Source of the DNA: Excoecaria cochinchinensis
Lineage: Eukaryota > Streptophyta > Magnoliopsida > Malpighiales > Euphorbiaceae
Direction of reading: 5' to 3'
Assembly (NCBI GenBank): GCA_947683425.1
Contig: CANTUQ010000119.1
Span: forward strand, 2,417,001-2,481,000
DNA length: 64,000 nucleotides
A program made the position numbers and the translations under genes. The notes under the pieces are model-generated. The model was given only the letters and a program-made list of their open reading frames with translations, was not told the origin of the DNA and searched no databases. This document shows, piece after piece, positions 54,869 through 64,000 of this stretch (positions are counted from its first letter, which is position 1; the number at the start of each line of letters is the position of its first letter).

Positions 54869-57800
54869 TGTAACACCCCAACCCATACGTAGGCGAACCC
54901 ATCCGCAAGGGAGTAGGAGGCCGTACGAGTAGGTGTGTTACCGAACAGAAACGATACAAAGCATATATAGTTACGAAAGAATTAAAACTTTAAGGAACCA
55001 ACTCTGAACATACATATTCCTAAACGTGCATATTTTAAACGGAAACATACGCATATACACATTTACAATCATACAATAGGAGCCTGAAATGTTACATCAT
55101 TCTCTTTACCTATTATTACATATACATATTACACAGTTATACAAAAAAATTCCAAATTACAAAAGCTGAACAAGATACAAAACTTCTAGCTCCTATATGG
55201 CCGACTCTGCAGATGCACGACTCGAACAGAAGCAAACCTGCCACCTGCACGGGGAAAAGAGCCCGTGCTAAGCAATAACGCTTAGTGGGGAAAACAAACA
55301 TAATAATATGGACGGCCATTCACAATGGTCGTCAAGGCAAAATACATTCAAATGGCAATTGCGGATATTCAAAACATATGTCTAAACAGATTTGCATAAT
55401 AAAGGCATTCATTCGGAAACTCACACATATAGTCATATACATATATCAGGAATGAGTCAAAACAGTCATAACCCAAAACACGACACCAATGTTATCATGC
55501 TGAGTCACATACCCAAGAAAACATCCAAAACACCACACTTCTGCTGCACAACTCTAATACATAGCATATCATGCTGTAAACACTCCCATAACGGAGACTG
55601 AAGGCATAATCACATCACTTCACATTCATATCAAAACCATGCTTAACTCATATACATAAATACATCGATCTAATCATTTCAAAGCATTCAGAAACTAATA
55701 ACAAATCACATGCCGAGTACGGATAATCATGTTAACTGAAAAGTCATGTTTACTAAATACAGATTTACCTTCTGAAGCCCGTGGTCATATTCATATACAC
55801 ATAAACTGATTCTTGCTCATACAGATATCACATTTGATGGCTATTTCCAAACAGAATAAAACAAACCATTAAAATACCTGCTGACTCATAATAGTGGATA
55901 ACGAGTACGGAGGGGAAGACCTCATGAGGAAACACATAGCCCGATCTCTGACCGGGTAACCCTCAGAGGGAACACATAATATAATGTACCATACAGGTAC
56001 AAGTCGAAAAGCAACATCATCTTTTTCCACATTCCAAAAACATTTCATATCAAAGGGTTCGCAAGGAACCAGTCGTGGGACCTGATCAGGGTCCAAGTCA
56101 TTCAAAGGGTGCTGCAGCTACAAAGACTCTATTAGGCATACCTAACTATCCACTAGACTGACTCTCGCAGGTCATGCATCATACAAATCATATTTCACAT
56201 CACATAATTTATATCATTATACGTAATCAGCAATAGGTGAGACATATGAATAAAATCATAAAGTCAGTAATGCATTATACAATTTACACTTAAGCATATC
56301 ATAATAATCTTAGAGAAAGATCATAAATATAGATATGCATAATACATTCAATTATATTAACATACATCATAACATAGTCAAAGAATACACCTAAAGGCAT
56401 CACAAATTCGGAACTCAAACATTGGAATCACCGAAGAAAACTCATTCAATTCAACACAACTGTCGCGCTCGCGATCCCTGTCGCGCTCGCGACAGAGACC
56501 ATAGTCTCTTCGCTGCGCGCGCGCGACGGGCTTCGCGATCGCGGGAAGGAGAGAAGGGCCCAGCTCTGTCGCGCTCGCGATATTGTCGCGGTCGCGACAT
56601 AGGGCAAGTATTGCTATCGCGGGGTCGCGACACGTCGCGTGCTCGCGATGGCACAGGCCAACAATATGCTCTGTCGCGATCGCGACGGATGTCACGCTCG
56701 CGACAGAGAGCAGACAAGCTATTGCTATCGCGGGCTCGCGACAGCGTCGCGTGCTCGCGATGGCACAGCATCAGAATCATCGGTCTCTGTCGCGCTCGTG
56801 ACAGTGTCGCGATCGCGACAGAGTCATGATTCCAAAAATCTGCAGAATTTTGCAAGATCTTTCCTTCCTCAACCTCATTCACAAACACACGAAACACATC
56901 CCAAGGTCTCTTACCTCATCTCCCGCAAGCCACCATCATTAACAACATAAATCCAATATTCGTATCAATAATTTCGATAAAACATGCCACAAATAATATC
57001 CATTTATATAATCTATAATGTCAATACTATTTACCATTCATCATTCATACATATGGTACATCATGCTTAGGTTATTCATGAGACTATCACATAATAACAC
57101 TCATTCATAAACATTCCTTCATAGGATTATATCTATGATTAATTACTAGTTAAATCACCAATTGAAAATGTACTCCTAAGTTTTCCCAACGATAATTACT
57201 TGTATAGCCAATTAATTACCCTAAACATGCGTAATAACTGATGGGAAAGATACGGGATTGATCCGGGTCAATCCTAGACTCAAAAATATAGAAGAAAAGA
57301 CTCAAAACATACTTTTCTGTCGCGCGGTCGCGACCCTTGTCGCGCTCGCGACAGAGGCTCGCTTCAGCTCCCCTAACATACTGCTTTCTACCACCAGTTC
57401 GTATCATATAAACCGACCTCTAAACCTCATTTTTAGGAAAAGTAGTCTTCTTAACAAATGTTCTCCTACGTCTTAGATTTCAAATGAAACAAGTTTCACA
57501 TCAATTGGATGTCTACAACTCCAGATATGCACTCCACAACCCATACTGGTCAAACAACCCGACACAACAGGGACACTACATTTGTAATCAATTTTTCGAT
57601 GTCTTAAAGCGAGAATTTGTCCAAGGCTATTTCTGAGACATTTAAAGTAATGGAATTCATGGTTCTAATGGTTCATGAATCGAATGATTTGGAGTTCTAT
57701 AACTTCCGAAACAGTGTAATAACCGAAGAAAGGTCCAGTGTATTCTAATCCAGTTTTTCACCCCAAAACCCTATTCACATGCAACAATGAGTCATTTGAG

Positions 57801-58642
57801 CCAACACTCACTACCATCATCACAATTCATCACAATACACTCAAGAAGCCTGTATCATACATAAATATACCAAAAATTCTTATACAAATAGAAGAAAGCT
57901 TCCCAAACCTGGATTTGCGATTTAAAACCTCAATCTTCATGAACCCACTTAATCAAGCCTTAGCTCCTCTTCAAATCATCCAAAACTCGCACAAACAAAC
58001 CCAAGAATCACTAAACCAAAACCCTAACTTACTCAAATCGAAAGCAAACTAGAAGAAAAAGAAGTTCAAAGCATAATAACTAAAACCTAACCACTTACCT
58101 CTTCAATCTTGCTCCCAAACTCTTCCAAAATAGCTCCAACTTCCACACATCCAAGAGAAAGAACACAAGAAATGGGAAAGGGAAAAGAAAAGAAAGAGAA
58201 CGGGAAGGAGAGGAGGCCAAACGTGATTCTGCCCCTTTCCATTCTTCTTTTCCTATTTCTCTTTCTCATTAATGCACACACCAACCATACCACTTGTCAC
58301 CATCCTAAAGGTCCACTTGTCATAATCCTATTAAATCCAAGATACATCTTTGACTAATTCCAACCTTGGCACCATACTCACTCCACATACAAACATTTCT
58401 TGAATAAAAATCTTCAAGGTACCATACTTGAGTCACACCAAATCATTTCCTAAAACCCACTTATACCCTACTTCCATACACAGCAAGCACACCATAATAT
58501 TTCCTTCACTTAACTTATTTAATTGGTCACTTTACAATTAAGTCCTTATCATCAAATTCACTCACATACAAATTACCGAAATACCCTTCACTTAACCAAC
58601 TTAGTTTGCCGATTCCGACTAGGCCCGATTTGGGGTGTGACA
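54869..58642 (-). mobile_element. solo LTR M (3774 bp, minus) with perfect TSD
   Basis: Plus strand starts TGTAACACCCCAACC and ends GGGGTGTGACA, flanked by CTTTC at 54864-54868 and 58643-58647. The reversed double hairpin at 55248-55285, the reversed GTGGATAACGAG block (about 55894) and the reversed GGCAT block (about 56133) give minus orientation. Near 58290-58321 are two promoter-type motifs 23 bp apart. LTR L is the same family. It interrupts K's integrase. No coding DNA. Confidence 0.93.
56458..56825 (-). repeat. dense TCGCGNTCGCGA array of solo LTR M
   Basis: About fourteen motif copies in 368 bp, most of the form GTCGCGNTCGCGAC or its TATCGCG variant, partly as a tandem unit of roughly 110 bp. 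An isolated pair lies at 57319-57354. CpG content is far above the flanks. Confidence 0.88.
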
Positions 58643-60179
58643 CTTTCAGCGGATGCTTCCTCACTTTCTTTCCGAAAGTTCTTGCCAACCTCTTCTGGTA
58701 TATCTGATTATGATAATAACCCTTCAGCCTACTCTCATCCAGTAAGTTCAAGTGCTGCAACCTCTGCTGCGCCCATTCGGCCTCCGGGATTTGGGCCTCC
58801 ATGACCACCCTTAGAGATTTAAGTTCTATCTCTACCGGCAATACTGCTTCTGTTCCGTATACCAGGGAAAATGGTGTAGCGCCTGTAGATGATCTTACCG
58901 TCGTTCTGTATCCCTACAGGGCGAAGGGTAACTTTTCAGCCCAGTCTTTGTAGGTTTGGACCATCTTGGACAAGATCTTCTTCACATTCTTATTGGCGGC
59001 TTCTACTGCTCCATTCGCTTGCGGTCGGTAGGGAGAGGATTTATGATGCTCAACACCATATTTCTCGAGAAGTTTTTTGGTTTCTCCCATGAACTGCACT
59101 CCATTATCCGACACTATGTGATGAGGGAGGCCATATCTACATATCAAATTCCTCTCTATGAACTTGGCCATGTCCCTTGCGTCAATTTTCTTGAAAGATT
59201 CTGCCTCGACCCATTTGGTGAAATAGTCGATCGCGACTATGATGTATATGTGCCCATTGGACGCCGTAGGGCGAATCTCTCCAATGATATCTATCCCCCA
59301 AGCAGCAAACGGCCAAGGTGACGTCAGGTTATGTAGTTCTGATACCGGCAGGTGTCTCAGATCTGCGTATTGTTGGCACAACTGACATTGCTTGACATAC
59401 TTTGAACAATCAGTGTCCATCGTAAGCCAATAGAAGCCTTGTCTCATGATCTTCTTGGCCAAGGTCAAACCATTCATGTGGGTCCCACAGACACCTGCAT
59501 GGGTTTCTTCCATTACCTTGCGCGCTTCTTTTTCATTCAAGCACCTGAGCTGAATCCCATCTAACCGCCTTTTGTACAGCACCCCTTCCAAGGATATGAA
59601 CTGAGTAGATAACTTACGTATCATCCTCTGGTCTTTTTCAGTGGCCTCTTCTAGAAATCTATCGCCTTCCAAGTAATTCATGATATCAAAGTACCATGGC
59701 TTGCCATCTGATGCCTCTAGTTCCATTACTGGCTCGGTTTCAAAACTAGGCTTATCAGAGCTCGAAATTAGCACCGGTTTCATGGATACTCCTTCAGGGT
59801 TATCCCACATTGACACTAAGGTTGCCAACGCATCAGCCAGACGGTTCTCATCTCTGGGTACAAAGTGGAAAGTGCAAGTCTCAAACTGCCCACACATCCC
59901 TTTCAGATATTGAACATAGGGGACCAGTCGTTCTTCTTTAACAGCCCACTCACCTCGGATCTGGTTTATTACCAAGGACGAGTCACCAAATACCTCTACG
60001 TTTCTTGCCCCCAACACAGCTAAAGCTTCTAACCCGAAGGTGCACGCTTCATACTCAGCTTCATTGTTGGTCGCCTTGTATCTCAGTTTCTTAGCAAGAG
60101 GGAGCTTCTCATTATCTGGGGTCGTCAGGATAATTCCGACTCCGGCTCCTTTGTTATTCACTGCCCCGTCAAAATGCAA
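58643..60179 (-). pseudogene. second (archaeal-type) RNase H and integrase of element K
   Basis: Read from 60179 leftward. RNase H has catalytic residues Asp4, Glu42, Asp66 and Asp116. Integrase follows: His227 and His234 with Cys265 and Cys268 (zinc finger), then catalytic Asp297, Asp358 and Glu393. TAG at 58911-58913 ends the open part. The frame continues beyond it to 58643, where solo LTR M cuts in. The residues needed for both activities are present, so this part decayed recently. Confidence 0.93.
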
Positions 60180-62253
60180 CTGCCATCCTTGAACAGAAAT
60201 CGTGCCTATGCTCTCGTCAGGAAAGGTAAATTCGGGGGTGTCCCCTTAGATAGGATGTTCAGCAAGAAATTCGGCTACAGCTCGCCCCTTAATAGTCTTG
60301 CGGGTGATGTATTGCACATCAAACTCTTGTAGCAAGAGCAGCCACCTCCCCATCTTTCCAAGCAAAGATGGTGCCTCCTGCAAATATCTTAAAGGATTCT
60401 GCTTGGCTACTGCCTGAACCTTGTATGAGTGGAAGTAATGTCTCAGCTTCTTCGATGCCCAAATCACTGCAAGGCAGATCTTTTCCACTTCGGCATATTT
60501 TATTTCATAAGCCATGAACTTCTTGCTGAGGTAATAAATTGCAAACTCCACCCCAAATTCATCCTCTTGAGCCATCATGGCGCCCACTGAACCGTCTTCT
60601 ACTGCCAGGTATAGAATAAGCGGTTTGACAGGTTGCGGAGGCCTTAGCACTGGCGGATTTAACAGATACTCCCTGATATTATCAAAGGCTCTCTGGCAGT
60701 CTTCATTCCAGACTACGGGCTGATTCTTTCTAAGCAGCTTGAAAATAGGTTCGCATATCGAAGTGAGCTTGGCAATAAACCGGCTGACATACTGCAGCTT
60801 GCCCAGGAAACTCCTTACATCTTTCTCCTTTTGTGGTACAGGCATCTCTCTGATAGCTTTCACCTTGTCGGGGTCAATTTCTATCCCCCTCTGGCTGACG
60901 ACATGTCCCAACAGCTTTCCTGAAGTCACTCCGAAAATGCACTTCTTGGGATTAAGCCGCAGATTATACTTATCGATCCTGGTGAGGAACTTCTCTAGAG
61001 CTTCAAAGTGTCCCTCTCGGGTGGCTGATTTGACCATCATATCATCGACATACACCTCCACTTCTCTGTGAATCAGGTCACTTAAGATCTTGGTTGCCAT
61101 CCTCTGGTATGTGGCCCCTGCATTCTTCAGGCCGAAAGGCATGACCCGATAGGCATAGGTGCCCCACTCCGTGATAAAGGCAGTTTTAACCCGGTCAGCT
61201 ATCTTGTTCAGGATCTGGTTGTAGCCCACATATCCGTCCCCAAAGCTATACATCGCGCAATTGGCGGCACTGTCTATCAATACATCAATATGGGGTAGTG
61301 GAAAATCATCTTTAGGGCAGGCTTTGTTAAGATCTCGATAATCCACACACACCCTGACCTTTCCGTTCTTCTTAGCCACAGGAACCACATTTGCCAGCCA
61401 TGTAGGATACTGGACTTCCACAAGGAACTTAGCTTCAATCTGCTGTCGAATTTCCTCCTTAACCTTGTCAGCCCATTCTGGTCTTAGCCTTCTCAACTTC
61501 TGTTTCACAGGCTTGCAATCTGGGTAAGTCGGGATGGCATGCTCCGCCACGTCCCGGTCAATTCCCGGCATGTCCTCGTAGGTCCAGGCAAAGACTTTTT
61601 CATGTTTTCTTATTATTCTCTCAAAATCTTTTCTCTCCTCAGGAGTTATGTTTGATGCTATTAGAATTTCTCTCGGATTTTCCGAGGTTCCAAGATTAAA
61701 AGGCGTTGTGCCAGTGGAGTCAATGTCAAAAATTGATGGAATATGATCATGTTCATGCATGTTGAAATCATTAGAAACATCGCACAAATAAGTGAAATTG
61801 TTCATCTTATTGATAATATTATAGTTATCATTTACATCATAAAAGAGTTCTGGAATAAAAAGACAATCCAGGCTAGAGTCTTCTTCTGCCACTCCCGAAG
61901 TTGATGCTGTTGCCGCTTGCTCACTAACTTTCTGATTTAGCAGAGGCCCCTCAGGCACGTCGAAAGAAATCTTCAAATCCCCCATTTTCAGCTCTAAATC
62001 TGCTATTTTCTTTTTTCCTTTCAGCCTGGCAGCTACCATCTTCTCAGTAACGACCTCCTCAAGATCGCACTTGTCCCAAGTGATCCCCTGAGTCATGACT
62101 TCCTCATCCCAAAAGTCTTCAGCAGTCTTGACGAATCCTACGTGCCAGTCATACACATCGTTAAAGATCTCAAAGCCAGGGACAATCCTCCCATCTACCC
62201 ATTGCGGCTCATCTTCACCAGTATACGCACAGACTGAGGATGCTGGCACAAAG
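60180..62253 (-). pseudogene. RT and pol RNase H of element K
   Basis: Open from the LTR L junction at 62253 to TAA at 60246-60248. Numbering from the first open codon (62267): RT entry about 253-300, Asp-Gly-Tyr at 345-347 (first catalytic Asp 345), catalytic Tyr-Val-Asp-Asp at 406-409, thumb and connection to about 540, then a degenerate RNase H (about 550-670) whose first Asp is not evident, as in other Tat elements. The N-terminal ~200 residues are an acidic linker without recognised motifs. The upstream part is displaced by LTR L, so the true start is outside. Confidence 0.92.
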
Positions 62254-64000
62254 TGTAACACCCCCATCGCCGTCCCCGTTGGAAGGACGCCGACGGACGC
62301 GCTACATGACGCTCACATATACAGATATACACATGCACAATGCGAAAGCATACATTCATACATAACATACATACGGAAATACGGGTTAATTAAAAACTTA
62401 CCTTGACTTACCTTCTGGTACAGACTGAACATGCAATAGCTCACACACATGCAGGCACTAAGCAAAAGCATACACAGAAGCATGCATATAACCATTCAAC
62501 GGAAGTATAATCGAAATAATAAAACAAAGGAATAACTAAACATAAAGACATACTAACTATTACATTCCCAAAAGAAAACTCAAGAACGAAACATAATTAA
62601 TTACATATACCATATTACAGAAATCAAAAGCTGAAATACAGAAGCTGAACAAAAATACAGAACTTCTAATTCCTATGTGGCCGACCTTGCAGAAGCGCGA
62701 CTCGAACAGAACCAAACCTGCCACCTGCACGGAAAGGAAATCCGTGCTAAGCGATAAACGCTTAGTGGGGAGAACACACAAGAATATGGACGGCCATTCA
62801 CAATGGTCGCCAAGGCATAACACATTCAAATGGCAAATGCGGATATTCATAACATATAAATAATCAGACTTGCATATTAAAGGCATTCATTTCAATACTC
62901 ACAATCGAACCATAACTTCATGTTCAGGATAGACTAAAACAGACGTAATACAATACACATTACAAGCATCATCATGCTGAACCACATACTATATCTCAAG
63001 CATAAACCTACATGGGTAGCAAATATCAACATCTTACTGTGCAGAATCACAAGAGCTTTACTCATGCAATTGACATAACTAAATACCCATGCATGAACTG
63101 ACAACCAAACCATCATGTTAAGAATGCTAGCCATCTAACATACTTAGACATGCCAAACACATACACTAGTCAAATATCCAAAGGATAACATTTAGAGCAT
63201 CACAATACCGCTGCGCAACTCTAAATATATAATAAGCATCATGCAAAAACACTCTGATAGCGGAGACTGAAGGCGTAACCACTTAGTATTACATTCATAT
63301 CATCATCATGCAGAAAGTACAGTAATCATCACATACTTACCATCACAGCTGCTTCGGTTCACATGCTAATATATATAACAAAACTATGCTGAAATCATAT
63401 ACTTAAATACATCAATCACATCATTTCAAAGCAATCGGAAACTTATAACAAATCGCATGACAAGTACGGATAATCATGTTAAATATAAGGTCATGCTTAC
63501 TTAAAACAGACATACATTCTGAAGCCCATAGTCACATTCATATGCATATAAACTGATTCCTGAAATTCTTATCAAGTTCAAACGGATATCACATTCGAAG
63601 GCTAAAACATAATCCATATAAGCATACTCATATAATAAAGCCATACAATCAGTATTTCATAATCATATTCAGTCAGAAAAATCCGATATACATTACCTTA
63701 ATATACTCATTCAGATTAATCCATTTATAGTCAAATCAAATCAGAGCAGTTCAGATAAACATTCAAGAACACCTGCTGACTCTAGGTAGTGGATAACGAG
63801 TGTACAGACAGTACTTTACGGGTACGAGCCGATTACAGACAGTACGTTACGGGTACGAATCGATTAAACCATTATACTTTAACTTTCACAGATATTTTCA
63901 AAAGGGGATCTTAAACAAGATCCAATACAGAAAAGGGTTCGCGAGGAACCAAACGGGGACCTGATCAGGGTCCAAATCATTTAAAGGGCGCTGCAGCTAT
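62254..64000 (-). mobile_element. LTR L (minus), runs off window end
   Basis: Plus strand starts TGTAACACCCCCATCG after CAAAG (62249-62253, candidate TSD). The reversed double hairpin is at 62728-62765, the GTGGATAACGAG block at about 63788, two GTACGGGTAC-type hairpins at 63800-63860 and the GACCTGATCAGGGTCC block at about 63958. All match LTR M's layout. Solo LTR or full element cannot be decided here. No coding DNA. Confidence 0.88.

Larger units (their letters stand above)
46107..62253 (-). mobile_element. Tat-lineage Ty3/gypsy element K (minus strand), 5' part outside window
   Basis: Read on the minus strand: RT, RNase H, a second (archaeal-type) RNase H, integrase, extra genes, PPT and 3' LTR. 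The second RNase H between pol RNase H and integrase is the mark of the Tat group (Ogre, Retand, Grande relatives). K inserted in J's 3' LTR after TGGGT (46102-46106). It holds solo LTRs N and M and the start of L. gag, PBS and 5' LTR lie beyond the window. Confidence 0.93.

Noticed and set aside
56378..56897. Overlapping Arg/Ser/Ala-rich open frames on both strands
   Set aside because: They are produced by the TCGCGNTCGCGA array, which avoids stop codons in several frames.

Overview
The window is repeat-rich plant nuclear DNA, most likely from a eudicot with a large genome. I could not name the species. I found no host gene, tRNA, rRNA or CRISPR array. Almost every base belongs to Ty3/gypsy LTR retrotransposons inserted into one another. 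Most are chromoviruses resembling the Tekay lineage: gag with two zinc knuckles, protease, RT, RNase H, integrase and a C-terminal chromodomain. One is a Tat-lineage element on the minus strand with a second RNase H and extra genes.

Layout. 1-5932: element A, gag tail to chromodomain plus a complete 3' LTR, inserted in the 5' LTR of B. 5933-18762: element B, a gag/pol-less derivative with PBS and PPT; its 3' LTR holds two solo LTRs, P (8242-11443, minus, TSD TTTGA) and Q (12261-16226, plus, TSD ATATG). B itself sits in the protease region of element C (18763-21895), whose RNase H/integrase boundary is broken by an LTR fragment (20301-20849). 21896-26490: three LTR fragments D, E and F. 26491-31886: LTR G carrying solo LTR H (28615-31489). 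31887-40140: element I, inserted in G, with a truncated 3' LTR. 40141-46106: element J. 46107-62253: Tat element K (minus), inserted in J's 3' LTR and carrying solo LTR N (47702-49442) and solo LTR M (54869-58642, TSD CTTTC). 62254-64000: the start of another LTR, L, inside K.

All gag-pol frames are broken, often by TAG/TAA where related copies have CAG/CAA, or by TAG where they have TGG. This is the pattern expected from deamination of methylated cytosine. The one fully open gene is a two-exon 383-codon ORF in K, antisense to K's pol. K also has a sense coiled-coil ORF with a probable 5'-UTR intron, and a 37/74/148-bp tandem array next to its 3' LTR.

The most interesting signal is in the LTRs. 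Thirteen copies from many diverged LTR families keep a double hairpin (CTAAGC-N6-GCTTAG followed by a CACGGR/YCCGTG stem) with compensatory changes. Earlier in each LTR lies an array of short inverted repeats at about the same place, but the arm sequence differs between families (CGCGACA, CCGTGA, CACGGCGGT, GAGCC or CCGACGG types). Several LTRs also share a probable leader intron, a tandem GTACC/GGTAC hairpin block, and a promoter motif that expands in exact 23-bp steps. In K the palindrome array and TATA box of the LTR recur, with identical spacing, between two divergent internal genes.
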